A DNA stretch of 40,999 nucleotides, taken from positions 1-40,999 of the forward strand of contig QFNA01000040.1 in the NCBI GenBank assembly GCA_003248395.1. Reading direction: 5' to 3'. The notes beneath the pieces were generated by a model. It ran no database searches. It was given only the letters and a program-made list of their open reading frames with translations, and had not been told where the DNA came from. The position numbers and the translations under genes were made by a program. The stretch is from Citromicrobium sp. Lineage in GTDB: Bacteria > Pseudomonadota > Alphaproteobacteria > Sphingomonadales > Sphingomonadaceae. Shown here one piece after another: positions 16,803 through 24,858 of the stretch. Within the stretch, counting starts at the first letter, position 1. Each line of letters opens with the position of its first letter.

Positions 16803-17399
16803 TTAGTCGTCGCGTTCGGCCACAAGCCGGCGCAGACGCTTCACTTGGCATTTCGCTCCGGTACGGCTCATTAAGCGGTCGCGTTCCACGCAAAGTTTAC
16901 CATCATCGGACCGTTCCATGTAGAAGCCCTGATAGAAATCGCGCGGACTACAGCCTTTTTCGAGCCGTGCGGTGAGCAGCTGACGATCGCGCAGATAAAC
17001 CAGCAACCGGTCGCCGCGGTCCGCGACTCCGGCGATGCGATTCGCATCCACGCAGTCACCAAACCGCTTTTCCACCAGTTTCAATCTCTGCTGGGGCGCG
17101 AAGCCCTGCGCCGTCAACGTCTGACGTATCGGTGCACGTGCCGGCGAAACGCGCAGAATAATTCTCCGTTCAATCCGGACCTGATTGGCGACCGGTGGCT
17201 CGACAGATTTGAAAATCGGTTCCCAACCGGGCGCCTCTGCCGACAGGGGCAGACTGGAAATGCCGCGTTCTGACGGACGGGACTGGCGACAAACCTTCTC
17301 AAACGGCTCACGAACAACGGACGTGCTCGTATCCGCGCCCACTACCGCCATCGGCAAGACCAGCGCCAATGGCGCGAGAAAGGCAGTCATACTTGCCAT
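16803..17399 (-). CDS. Predicted exported protein of unknown function
   Basis: The frame is open from 17477 (224 residues). The start at 17399 gives a conventional signal peptide (MASMTAFLAPLALVLPMAVVGAD) and is preferred, though no good ribosome site distinguishes the candidates. The mature protein is basic. Its C-terminal half has a cysteine-containing block (KGCSPRDFYQGFYMERSDDGKLCVERDRLMSR then GAKCQVKRLRRL) that looks like a compact conserved domain. I do not recognise the family. It lies upstream of, and in the same direction as, the helicase gene with a 113-bp gap. Confidence 0.65.
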   Translation of the reverse strand: MASMTAFLAPLALVLPMAVVGADTSTSVVREPFEKVCRQSRPSERGISSLPLSAEAPGWEPIFKSVEPPVANQVRIERRIILRVSPARAPIRQTLTAQGFAPQQRLKLVEKRFGDCVDANRIAGVADRGDRLLVYLRDRQLLTARLEKGCSPRDFYQGFYMERSDDGKLCVERDRLMSRTGAKCQVKRLRRLVAERDD

Positions 17400-17554
17400 T
17401 GTCGTTCGAATTCGGCTCCCTGTCTGCGTTCGCACCGGCCGGTTGCAGCTCGTTGCCATAACCTTGCGGACCGCCATTTGAATATCGGCTTAATTCCCGC
17501 AAGGCGATTGGCAACAGTGGCGCAAGGCGGCCAAGCTGTGGCAATAAGGCAGAC

Positions 17555-18913
17555 ATGTCATCGCCGAATGAAGATTTCGTACGCGAGGTGCGGCAGTTCG
17601 GGTTTAGCGAGGATGCGGACCATATGCTCCCGTGGCTGACCGACTGGCGCGGGCGGTTTCGCGGGCGCGCTATCGGTCTGGCTTCGCCCGAATCGACTGC
17701 CGACGTCGCCGCGCTCGTGTGCCTTTGCGCGCGCTATGGCGTGCCGATCGTGCCGCAAGGCGGGAATAGCAGCATGTCGGGCGGCGCAACGCCCGATGCG
17801 AGCGGAACCGCGATCATCCTCTCGCTGCGGCGGATGAACGCCATCCGGTCGATCGACTCGGATACGCGCGAAGCCGTATGCGAGGCGGGCGTCGTCTTGC
17901 AGACTCTGCATGAGGCAGCACGAGCTAGTGGCCTGCGATTTCCGCTGACGCTGGGCGGCAAGGGTTCTGCCACCATCGGCGGGCTGGAGGCGGTCATGGC
18001 CGACGGCTCGATCATCGGGACGCTCGATCCGCTGACGAAGGACAATCGTGGTTTCGACCTGAAGCAACTGCTGATCGGTTCGGAGGGGACGCTGGGAATC
18101 GTGACGGCCGCGACGTTGCGTCTCGTCCCGGCCATTGCGGACCGGCAAGTGGCCTGGATCGGCCTCGCCTCGATTGCGCAGGCGCGCGAACTGCTGCTCC
18201 ATTGCGAAGCCGCGATGGGCCAACAGCTCGAAGGCTTCGAGGTGCTGCCGCTGCATAGCCTCGATGCAGTGCTTGGTTATCTTCCCGCTGCGCGGTCGCC
18301 GCTGACCGGGGCGCACGCCTGGCATGCACTCGTGGAAGTGGTGTCGGACGGGGAGGCCAAGCCTGACCTAGAGAGCGTCCTCGCTTCCGCAATGGACAAA
18401 GGCCTGCTCGAGGATGCTGCAATCGCGTCGAGCGAAGCGCAGGCCGAAGCGTTCTGGACCCTGCGCGAAAGCATTTCGCCTTCTGAGCGGGCGATCGGCC
18501 CGGCAATGCAGCATGACATTTCTGTCCCGGTCGCGAAAATGGCTGCGTTCGTCGAGACAGTCACCCCCGAAGTCGAGCAGCGTTTCCCCGGCACGAAGGC
18601 CATCGCCTTCGGCCATCTGGGCGATGGCAATGTGCATTTCCACGTGCTGGCGCCCGCAGGATCGGTCCGCGGCGAATGGGAAGAGATACAGGGCAAGACG
18701 ATCAGCGCTTTCGTCCACGACAGGGTCACCGACTGGGGCGGTTCGATCAGCGCGGAGCACGGCATCGGTCAGCTGAAAACGGACGAGCTGGCGCGACTGG
18801 CAAATCCCGCCGAACTCGCGGTGATGCGCGCGGTCAAGACGGCCCTCGATCCGCTCGGACTGCTCAATCCGGGCAAGCTCCTGCCGCTTGCGAAAAACAG
18901 CCCGACCGCCTAA
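17555..18913 (+). CDS. FAD-linked oxidase (GlcD/D-2-hydroxyacid dehydrogenase type) with an internal in-frame gap
   Basis: The 452-residue protein is a PCMH-type FAD oxidoreductase related to D-lactate, glycolate and D-2-hydroxyglutarate dehydrogenases. The FAD-binding half has VPQGGNSSMSGGATPD and LLIGSEGTLGIVTAATLR. The C-terminal domain has FGHLGDGNVHFHV and GGSISAEHGIGQLK, with the metal-type histidines. GGKGSATIGGL is followed directly by EAVMADGSIIG. Relatives have about 23 residues in between, including a TNAGGT motif that contacts the FAD pyrophosphate, so this copy has lost a block of roughly 69 bp in frame. The product may be inactive. The ATG at 17555 has no strong ribosome site. 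Confidence 0.85.
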   Translation: MSSPNEDFVREVRQFGFSEDADHMLPWLTDWRGRFRGRAIGLASPESTADVAALVCLCARYGVPIVPQGGNSSMSGGATPDASGTAIILSLRRMNAIRSIDSDTREAVCEAGVVLQTLHEAARASGLRFPLTLGGKGSATIGGLEAVMADGSIIGTLDPLTKDNRGFDLKQLLIGSEGTLGIVTAATLRLVPAIADRQVAWIGLASIAQARELLLHCEAAMGQQLEGFEVLPLHSLDAVLGYLPAARSPLTGAHAWHALVEVVSDGEAKPDLESVLASAMDKGLLEDAAIASSEAQAEAFWTLRESISPSERAIGPAMQHDISVPVAKMAAFVETVTPEVEQRFPGTKAIAFGHLGDGNVHFHVLAPAGSVRGEWEEIQGKTISAFVHDRVTDWGGSISAEHGIGQLKTDELARLANPAELAVMRAVKTALDPLGLLNPGKLLPLAKNSPTA

Positions 18914-18993
18914 GGCGCGCAGCTTCTGATACCGGCGGTATCCTGGATGCCCGCCATTCCCGCAAACAGTGACTTAATTTCCGGAGAGATTTC

Positions 18994-19767
18994 ATGGCGA
19001 GCGCGCCCCAGCAGCCCCAACTGCCCCTGTTCTTCAACGACCTGATGCCGCTGAACAGCCAGGATCACGCGAAATATCGCACGCGCTCGATTGACAGCGC
19101 GACCTGGCTTTCGGACGCGCATGCCATTCCGCTGACCGTCGATGAGTTCGTGCAAGCGCAGCGGAGTTTCCCGATCGTATTCTCCTCGGGCGACAACCCC
19201 CTGCCGCTGGCGCTGATGGGTCTGAACGAGGGCGTGAACACCTTTGTCGACGACAAGGGCAAGGTCACCGAGCCCGTGTACCTCCCCGCCTATGTGCGCC
19301 GCTATCCTTTCATGCTTGCACGCCTGCAGCAGGATTCGACGGAATTGTCGCTCATGTTCGACCCGACGTCCGATGCGGTCGGCGAATTCGACGAAGGCGA
19401 ACTACTGTTCGATGACGCAGGCCAGCCGAGCGAAGCCACAAAGCGCATCCTCGAGTTCTGCGAGCATTTCGAGCAGGCCGCGCAGCGCACGCAGTCTTTC
19501 CTTGAAGAGCTCAAGAGCAACGACCTGTTGATGGATGGCGAAGTGGCAATCCAGCAGGAAGGACGCGAGCAGCCTTTCGTCTATCGTGGTTTCAAGATGG
19601 TCGATCAGGAAAAGCTGCGCGACGTCAGCACCGAAAAACTGGCCGAATGGCACAAGAACGGATTGCTGGTGCTGATCAATGCGCACATCTTCTCGCTCGA
19701 CCTGATGCGCAACATCTTCGCGCGCCAGGCGCAGCAAGGCAAAGGGCCGCAGCCCGCAGCTAACTGA
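18994..19767 (+). CDS. SapC family protein
   Basis: The 257-residue protein matches the SapC family, named for an S-layer-associated locus but of unproven function. It has the order LFFNDLMPLNSQDHAKYR, AIPLTVDEFVQAQRSFPIVF, LMGLNEGVNTFVDDKG and PAYVRRYPFMLA. A mid-region ILEFCEHFEQAAQRTQSFL and a C-terminal RGFKMVDQEKLRDVSTEKLAEWHKNGLL block follow. No signal peptide is visible, so it is probably cytoplasmic. GGAGAG precedes the ATG. The candidate small RNA gene lies downstream. Confidence 0.9.
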   Translation: MASAPQQPQLPLFFNDLMPLNSQDHAKYRTRSIDSATWLSDAHAIPLTVDEFVQAQRSFPIVFSSGDNPLPLALMGLNEGVNTFVDDKGKVTEPVYLPAYVRRYPFMLARLQQDSTELSLMFDPTSDAVGEFDEGELLFDDAGQPSEATKRILEFCEHFEQAAQRTQSFLEELKSNDLLMDGEVAIQQEGREQPFVYRGFKMVDQEKLRDVSTEKLAEWHKNGLLVLINAHIFSLDLMRNIFARQAQQGKGPQPAAN

Positions 19768-19828
19768 GACCGCTGGCGACGAACCGTGGCCGGAATGCGC
19801 CAAGCGCTACCGGCAGCGATTGCGACGC

Positions 19829-19857
19829 TTGAAATGGCGGAGCGAACGCCCCATCTT
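19829..19857 (+). promoter_or_regulatory. Promoter-like pair for the candidate small RNA
   Basis: TTGAAA at 19829-19834 and CATCTT at 19852-19857 are separated by exactly 17 bp. The predicted start, about 7 bp later, coincides with the first base pairs of the first hairpin (19862-19865). The -35 box is identical to that proposed for tRNA-Pro in this window. The -10 box is weak. Confidence 0.45.
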
Positions 19858-19862
19858 TACAG

Positions 19863-19964
19863 GACCGGCAGTAATCCCCTCATGACCTGCCGGCTGATGC
19901 ACGAAAGTGCATCTCCTCCCTGAACCTTGGCCACCTCGTGCGTTTGCACGAGGTGGTTTTTTTT
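19863..19964 (+). ncRNA. Candidate trans-acting small RNA with anti-Shine-Dalgarno motifs
   Basis: Three consecutive hairpins are visible. Stem-loop 1 is CCGGCAG at 19865-19871 with CTGCCGG at 19887-19893; its 15-base loop contains CCCCTC. Stem-loop 2 is GATGCAC-GAAA-GTGCATC at 19896-19913. An unpaired linker follows with CTCCTCCC (19913-19920), complementary to GGAGG ribosome sites. The last hairpin is the terminator. The layout resembles alphaproteobacterial sRNAs with exposed CCUCC motifs (for example the SuhB/alpha-r8 and cuckoo types, recalled from memory). It could instead be a processed 3' end of the sapC transcript. There is no open reading frame. Confidence 0.68.
19931..19964 (+). 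terminator. Strong intrinsic terminator
   Basis: A perfect 11-bp stem CCACCTCGTGC/GCACGAGGTGG with loop GTTT is followed by eight T residues. It is the strongest Rho-independent terminator in the window. It ends 13 bp before the stop of the convergent amidohydrolase gene. Confidence 0.95.
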
Positions 19965-19977
19965 GAACCGCTTGAGC

Positions 19978-20895
19978 TTACTCGGCCGCCTGAGAAATCG
20001 CGCTGCCGCCAATCTGCGCAGTCTCGTCGGCCAAAGTCCTCATCAGACCGGAAAGCAGACGTGCCACCGCAGGCAGGCGCGGACTGGTCGCATCGAAACG
20101 CCGGTCGAGATAGGTCGACCGGCACACTTCCAACTGGATGGCATGGATGCCCGCGCGTGGCGCGCCGTGCCGATCGAGCACGTAGCCCCCCGAATAGGGA
20201 CGATTGTGCGCGATCGGTCTATCTTGCTGGCCGAAATAGCGTAGCGCCGCCGCTATCAGGCGGCCATCGCAGCTCGCACCGAACCGGTCGCCCAAAACGA
20301 AATCGGCCCTCACTTCGTCCGAATGACGCTTGCGCAGCGGTGGCATTGAATGCAGGTCGATGAGCAGTGCAGCGCCCCAGATATCGCGAATTTGCATCAA
20401 TGCTCGGGACAAGGCCGCATGGTAGGGCGCATGAATGGCGGATATCCGGCGGTCCAACTCTGCCCGGGCGAGCGGCCGTTTCCACAGTTCGCCCTGCCCC
20501 GGTAGGCGGCGCGGTATCAGGCCGAGACCATTGCGCGCGCGGCGATTGGCTAACGAATTTCGCGGACGTGTCAGCTTGAGCCCCGCAACCATGCCCCAGT
20601 CGACGTCATCGGGCGCGCGGTTGAGGTCGACCAGCGCGCGCGGAGCCGTCGCGATGATCGTCGACACGCCTGTCAGCGCGCGGATTTCACGTGCGAGCAG
20701 ATCGACATGGCGATCCTCGAGCCGAAGCAGCGCATCGCAGTTGCGCAAGTTGTCGACCAATTCTTCGGAATATGCCTTGCCCCCGTGGGGGGCGGCAATC
20801 AGGATGGGAAAGGCCGAATTGCCCGACTGGTCGATCTCGAAAGGAAACTCGCGCGGCGCGGGCTGCAGGTTAGGATCGATCGCATCATCGGCCAT
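19978..20895 (-). CDS. N-formylglutamate amidohydrolase family protein
   Basis: The 305-residue protein has the FGase fold. The motifs are ILIAAPHGGKAY, RLEDRHVDLLAREI, TAPRALVDLNRAPDDVDW, NRRARNGLGLIPRR and LLIDLHSMPP, with GDRFGASC, HNRPYSGGYVLDRHG and HAIQLEVCRSTYLD near the end. In histidine utilisation such enzymes hydrolyse N-formylglutamate, but no hut genes are nearby, so another N-acyl amino acid substrate is possible. ATG at 20895 is chosen over two upstream ATGs because AAGG lies at suitable spacing. It is divergent from cpdR. Confidence 0.88.
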   Translation of the reverse strand: MADDAIDPNLQPAPREFPFEIDQSGNSAFPILIAAPHGGKAYSEELVDNLRNCDALLRLEDRHVDLLAREIRALTGVSTIIATAPRALVDLNRAPDDVDWGMVAGLKLTRPRNSLANRRARNGLGLIPRRLPGQGELWKRPLARAELDRRISAIHAPYHAALSRALMQIRDIWGAALLIDLHSMPPLRKRHSDEVRADFVLGDRFGASCDGRLIAAALRYFGQQDRPIAHNRPYSGGYVLDRHGAPRAGIHAIQLEVCRSTYLDRRFDATSPRLPAVARLLSGLMRTLADETAQIGGSAISQAAE

Positions 20896-21005
20896 ATGCA
20901 TTAACCTTAACGCCCGGATCTCTTTTGCGGAAGCGAATTGCGCCATGCAGGGACAAACTGAATCTCGCTGCTGATTTGTTAAGCCAATCGCGCTATCGCG
21001 TTACC
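20896..21005 (+). promoter_or_regulatory. Divergent intergenic region with a possible CtrA half-site and a GANTC site
   Basis: Between the amidohydrolase and the CpdR-like gene, TTAACCTTAACG occurs at 20901-20912, resembling sphingomonad CtrA half-sites. One GAATC (a GANTC CcrM methylation site) occurs near 20963. TTAAGCC occurs near 20980. These are short and only suggestive. They are worth noting because the downstream gene is a cell-cycle-type regulator. Confidence 0.3.
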
Positions 21006-21395
21006 ATGAACGACGGAGACCAGAGACGTATCCTGCTTGCCGAAGACGACGAGGCCATGCGCACCTATCTCGAGCGTGCACTTGTCAATGCGGGCTATGC
21101 GGTGGATTCGGTCGATCGTGGGACCAATGCCGTGCCCCTGCTCGAAGACGATCATTACGACCTGCTGCTGTCGGATATCGTGATGCCGCAAATGGACGGA
21201 ATCGAACTGGCGCAGCGCTGCAACGAGATCAGTCCACACACGAAAGTGATGTTCATTACAGGCTTCGCAGCGGTTACCCTGAAGGCCAGTCGCGAACAAC
21301 CGCATGCCAAGGTGCTGTCCAAGCCGTTTCACCTGCGCGACCTCGTGATGGAGGTCGAGCGCGTGCTCGAAGAAAGAATCAGCGCGCGCGTTTGA
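21006..21395 (+). CDS. cpdR: Single-domain response regulator, CpdR-like
   Basis: This 129-residue receiver domain has no output domain. Acidic residues Asp14-Asp15, the phosphorylation site Asp57 (LLLSDIVMPQMDG), a Thr/Ser position in FITGFAA and Lys106 (LSKPFHL) are all present. The sequence order RILLAEDDEAMRTYLERAL then YDLLLSDIVMP fits CpdR, which in Caulobacter is controlled by the CckA-ChpT phosphorelay and, when unphosphorylated, primes the ClpXP protease. That role is inferred here. The ATG at 21006 is preferred over an upstream in-frame ATG because the receiver starts at once. Confidence 0.87.
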   Translation: MNDGDQRRILLAEDDEAMRTYLERALVNAGYAVDSVDRGTNAVPLLEDDHYDLLLSDIVMPQMDGIELAQRCNEISPHTKVMFITGFAAVTLKASREQPHAKVLSKPFHLRDLVMEVERVLEERISARV

Positions 21396-21415
21396 ATTTA
21401 CCCCAAGTTTGCCCC

Positions 21416-21444
21416 TTGCACGCCCCGGCCAGCCTCGCTAAAGG
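21416..21444 (+). promoter_or_regulatory. Promoter of tRNA-Val
   Basis: TTGCAC at 21416-21421 and TAAAGG at 21439-21444 have a 17-bp spacer. The sequence CGCTAAAGG-GCGCGCCTGC around the -10 box is nearly identical to that upstream of tRNA-Pro. The GC-rich discriminator after the -10 box is typical of stable-RNA promoters under stringent control. Confidence 0.6.
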
Positions 21445-21480
21445 GCGCGCCTGCCGCACTTGCGGCGCAATCGATAGCGT

Positions 21481-21555
21481 GGGCGTATAGCTCAGTGGTA
21501 GAGCACTGTGTTGACATCGCAGGGGTCCCAAGTTCGAACCTTGGTACGCCCACCA
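21481..21555 (+). tRNA. tRNA-Val (anticodon GAC)
   Basis: The 75-nt cloverleaf has acceptor stem GGGCGTA/TACGCCC, D arm GCTC...GAGC, anticodon stem CTGTG/CGCAG with loop TTGACAT (anticodon GAC), T arm CCAAG-TTCGAAC-CTTGG, and an encoded CCA end. Confidence 0.97.
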
Positions 21556-21685
21556 TCGAACCCCTTCTCTGAAGTAGACTCAGCCTGAAATCGGCGTGAT
21601 CGCGGCGGCGCCATTGCCAGCTGAGAGGACCGCTAGCGACCGGCCCTCCGGGCTGTGGCCAATCATCGTTCGGGATGCCCAAAAG

Positions 21686-21718
21686 AAAAAGGCCCACCAT
21701 ACGGCAGGCCTTTTCGAA
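21686..21718 (-). terminator. Terminator downstream of tRNA-Asp
   Basis: AAAAGGCC at 21687-21694 and GGCCTTTT at 21707-21714 form an A/T-flanked stem around a 12-base loop. On the minus strand the stem ends in GGCCTTTTTC, the expected terminator for the tRNA-Asp transcript. The symmetry means it could also stop transcription from the tRNA-Val side. Confidence 0.75.
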
Positions 21719-21730
21719 AACTCTCCCAAG

Positions 21731-21807
21731 TGGCGCGAGTGACGGGACTCGAACCCGCGACCCTCGGCGTGACAGGCCGATACTCTAACCAACTGAGCTA
21801 CACCCGC
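21731..21807 (-). tRNA. tRNA-Asp (anticodon GTC)
   Basis: The 77-nt cloverleaf on the minus strand has acceptor stem GCGGGTG/CACTCGC (one G-U pair), D arm GCTCAGTTGGTTAGAGT, anticodon stem CGGCC/CCGAG-type pairing with loop TGTCACG (anticodon GTC), T loop GTTCGAGTC, and an encoded CCA. Confidence 0.97.
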
Positions 21808-21961
21808 TTGAAGCGATGCACCGCTTGGGAGCCGCGCATCTAGTGGAGGGTCCGATTCCTGTCAATGCAGTTTCAGGCCCTTTTTTGAGAGCCAATCCTA
21901 TGTTCTGAAAGAGGGTGTTGAAGCCGCAGAACAAACGCAAAGCGGTCCGCGTACGGCGCCT

Positions 21962-22463
21962 TCAGCACCCCTCGTATTTCCAGTGGCGCTTCTTGCCTTC
22001 AGCAATCCATTCCACCGCTTGTTCGATCCGGCTGACGCGCGTTGCCTCACGCTTCGCCCCGGTGATCCATTCGATGTAGTCGCGGCGATAGGACGGAGCG
22101 AAGGCATCGAAATTGGCGCGGGCTTCGGCAACCGCATCAAGCCGGATCCACTGCAGCCCGCATGCGCACCACGAGTTCACTGTCAGCGGGCAGATCGTCG
22201 AGCCCGGTGATCTTCCCGCACTGGCCCATCCCGTCACCTTCACTTCGGTCTTCACCATGGACGGTGAATGCGCAATGCGCCTTGAACGCGGCCATGCCCG
22301 CGACGTTTTTCCCATTGAGCATGAAGTGCGGCATGCGCCATTTTATCCCCTCTTGCCCGTCAGGGATCGCCTCCGCGGCGAGATGCCTCAAATGCTCGAG
22401 AATGGGGCGCGCAAAAGGCTGCGCGCTGGCGATGTAGTCGTCGATCCGGCTGTCGCGTTTCAT
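21962..22463 (-). pseudogene. DUF1801-YdeI/OmpD-associated two-domain protein, disrupted by internal deletion with frameshift
   Basis: The N-terminal part from 22463 is MKRDSRIDDYIASAQPFARPILEHLRHLA, then IKWRMPHFML, NMAAFKAHCAF-type sequence (GMAAFKAHCAFTV) and GMGQCGKITGLDDLP. This is a DUF1801 domain. It hits a stop about 22135, after VVRMRAAVDPA. In another frame the C-terminal YdeI-like domain continues LDAVAEARANFDAFAPSYRRDYIEWI, then REATRVSRIEQAVEWIAEGKKRHWKYEGC, ending at 21962. Intact relatives have a Lys/Pro-rich linker of some 35-40 residues here, which is missing. The break lies at about 22130-22160. The gene follows E2 by 17 bp on the same strand. Confidence 0.82.
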
Positions 22464-22480
22464 ACTCCAGCCTTCCCGGA

Positions 22481-23791
22481 TCAATCGACCAGGATCAACG
22501 CGGGCGTTTCAAGCAGCTTTCTAAGCGCCTGGACAAAACTGGCGGCATCCCAGCCATCGACCACACGGTGATCGCAGCTGATCGAGATGTTCATCAGCTT
22601 GCGCTTCTCGATCCGCTCCACACCATCGCCGCCCTTCACATACATCGGACGTTCTATGATCCGGTTCGGGCCGATGATCGCGACTTCGGGACGGTTGATA
22701 ACCGGCGTCGTCGCTACGCCGCCAAGCGGGCCGAGCGAGGTGACAGTCAGCGTGCCGCCCTCCATCTCTTCCTTCTTGGCTGTGCCGTTGCGCGCGGCAT
22801 CGGCGAGGCGCGCAATCTCGTTCGCCAGCTGCCACAGGTTCTTCGCCTGCGCGTCCTTGATCACTGGGACCATCAGTCCCGCATCGGTTTGCGCCGCCAT
22901 GCCCATGTTGACGGAGCCGTGACGCGTCACCACGCCCGCCTCGTCATCGTACCGCGCGTTGATCATCGGGAAATCGGGCAGCGTCTTGCAGATCGCCGTG
23001 ATGAGCAGCGGCAAGATCGTCAGCTTGGGCTTGTCACCCCGGCTGTCGTTGAGCTGTGCCCGCAACACCTCCAGATCGGTGACGTCGCATTCCTCTACAT
23101 AGGAGAAATGCGGGATGTTGCGCTTCGATGCAGCCATATTCTCGGCGATGCGACGGCGCATGCCGATGACCTTCCTTTCCTCGTCCTGACGGGTCTTGGC
23201 AGCGGCACCATAGCCGGAATTATAGGAGAGGAACTGGTCGAGATCGCCGTGGCGAACCCGGCCTTCTTCAGAAGGCTTCACCTGGCCGAGATCGACGCCG
23301 AGATCCCTCGCGCGCTTGCGCACGGCAGGCGTGGCGAGCACCTTTGCCGACGCCTTTGGCTCTGGCGCCGGGGTTGGAGCCGGAAGCGGCTCGGGTTCGG
23401 GATCGGCAGCGAGCGCGTCGTCGGCGTCGGAAGCATCGGGGTTTTCCACCTCGATGCGCTCCTCCACGGTCTCGGCCTTCGGCGCGGGTGCCGGCGCAGC
23501 CTCCGACGCGGCGGCCTGGTTCTCTTCCATGACGTCGTCGGGCACCTCGCCCTCGACCTCAATCACGACCAGCATCGATCCGATCGAGACCATGTCGCCT
23601 TCTTCGCCGGCGATCTCGATGATCTTGCCGTCGACCGGGCTTTCCATCGGCACGGTTGCCTTGTCGGTCATCATGTCGACGAATTCCTCGTCTTCCCTGA
23701 CCGTGTCGCCGACTTTCTTGTGCCACTGGACGATTTCCGCCTCGGCAATGCCTTCGCCGATATCGGGCATGTTGAATGTGAACTTCGCCAT
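22481..23791 (-). CDS. bkdB: Branched-chain 2-oxoacid dehydrogenase E2 (dihydrolipoamide acyltransferase)
   Basis: The 436-residue E2 has one N-terminal lipoyl domain with the lipoylated lysine in DMMTDKATVPM. An Ala/Pro/Glu-rich linker follows (about residues 88-158), then the peripheral-subunit-binding domain (ATPAVRKRARDLGVDL and EGRVRHGDLDQFL). The catalytic domain contains the terminal histidine motif ISCDHRVVDGWDAA. MAKFTFNMPDIGEGIAEAEIV is the family start, so 23791 is used. It starts 5 bp after the E1-beta stop. The complex turns 2-oxo acids from Val, Leu and Ile into acyl-CoAs. The E3 subunit is not in the window. Confidence 0.95.
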   Translation of the reverse strand: MAKFTFNMPDIGEGIAEAEIVQWHKKVGDTVREDEEFVDMMTDKATVPMESPVDGKIIEIAGEEGDMVSIGSMLVVIEVEGEVPDDVMEENQAAASEAAPAPAPKAETVEERIEVENPDASDADDALAADPEPEPLPAPTPAPEPKASAKVLATPAVRKRARDLGVDLGQVKPSEEGRVRHGDLDQFLSYNSGYGAAAKTRQDEERKVIGMRRRIAENMAASKRNIPHFSYVEECDVTDLEVLRAQLNDSRGDKPKLTILPLLITAICKTLPDFPMINARYDDEAGVVTRHGSVNMGMAAQTDAGLMVPVIKDAQAKNLWQLANEIARLADAARNGTAKKEEMEGGTLTVTSLGPLGGVATTPVINRPEVAIIGPNRIIERPMYVKGGDGVERIEKRKLMNISISCDHRVVDGWDAASFVQALRKLLETPALILVD

Positions 23792-23796
23792 GTCGG

Positions 23797-24858
23797 TTAC
23801 TCGCTGAGAATTTTGTCGAGGGCCTCGCCGATGCGGATCGGGCCAGGGAAATAGGCCCATTCGAGGCTGTGGGGATAGGGTGTGTCGAAGCCGGTCACGC
23901 GCTCGATCGGCGCTTCGAGATGGTAGAAGCAGCGTTCGGTCACGAGCGCCGAGAGTTCGGCACCAAAGCCGGCCGTGCGGGTCGCTTCGTGGACGATCAG
24001 GCAGCGACCGGTCTTCCTGACCGATTCCTCAATCGTCTCGATGTCGAGCGGGACGATGGTGCGCAGGTCGACGATGTCGGCCTCCACGCCCTTTTCACGG
24101 CAGACTGCCTCCACCACATGGACCATTGTGCCATAGGCGAGGATGGTGAGAGCATCGCCCTCGGTCGCATAGCGCGCTTTGCCGAGAGGGATCGTGTAAT
24201 GACCTTCGGGCACCACACTCTGGTCAAACCGTTTCCATGGCTCAACCGGCTTGTCGTAATAGCCTGAGAAAGGGCCGTTGTAGATGCGCTTGGGCTCGAA
24301 GAAGATGACCGGGTCATTATCCTCGATGGCACTGATCAGCAGGCCCTTGGCATCATAGGGTGTCGCCGGAATAACTGTTTTCAGGCCCGAGACATGGGCG
24401 AAGATCGCTTCGGGGCTCTGACTATGCGTCTGGCCACCGAATATGCCGCCCCCAAAGGGGCTGCGCACTGTGATTGGCGCAGTGTATTCCGCTGCCGAGC
24501 GATATCGCAACCGCGCAGCTTCCGAAATCAGCTGGTCGAGGCCGGGATAAATGTAATCGGCGAACTGGATTTCGGGCACGGGACGCAAGCCATATGCCCC
24601 CATCCCCACTGCCGCAGCGATGATGCCGCATTCGGAAATTGGCGTGTCGAACACGCGCGACTTGCCGTATTTCTCCTGGAGTCCCGCCGTACAGCGGAAA
24701 ACGCCGCCAAAATAGCCGACGTCCTCGCCCATGACGACGATGTTGTCGTCGCGGCCCATTGTCACGTCGAGCGCCTCGTTGATCGCCTCGATCATGTTGA
24801 GACGGCGTTCAGCCGGAGCTTCGGCTTCGGGCGCAGGTTTGGTCCGTGTCTCGCTCAT
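23797..24858 (-). CDS. bkdA2: Branched-chain 2-oxoacid dehydrogenase E1 beta subunit
   Basis: The 353-residue protein has the transketolase pyrimidine-binding domain, with MGEDVGYFGGVFRCTAGL and FDTPISECGIIAAAVGMGAYGLRPVPEIQFADYI. TVRSPFGGGIFGGQTHSQSPEA and the C-terminal TGRCLIVHEATRTAGFGAEL block follow. It pairs with the alpha subunit to bind thiamine diphosphate. The ATG overlaps the alpha-subunit stop in an ATGA junction, which fixes the start at 24858 against a longer open frame. It is part of the operon E1-alpha, E1-beta, E2. Confidence 0.96.
   Translation of the reverse strand: MSETRTKPAPEAEAPAERRLNMIEAINEALDVTMGRDDNIVVMGEDVGYFGGVFRCTAGLQEKYGKSRVFDTPISECGIIAAAVGMGAYGLRPVPEIQFADYIYPGLDQLISEAARLRYRSAAEYTAPITVRSPFGGGIFGGQTHSQSPEAIFAHVSGLKTVIPATPYDAKGLLISAIEDNDPVIFFEPKRIYNGPFSGYYDKPVEPWKRFDQSVVPEGHYTIPLGKARYATEGDALTILAYGTMVHVVEAVCREKGVEADIVDLRTIVPLDIETIEESVRKTGRCLIVHEATRTAGFGAELSALVTERCFYHLEAPIERVTGFDTPYPHSLEWAYFPGPIRIGEALDKILSE

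Noticed and set aside
20896..21005. Full CtrA box TTAA-N7-TTAA upstream of cpdR
   Set aside because: The two TTAA units are only 2 bp apart, so the canonical spacing is not met; only a half-site-like match remains.
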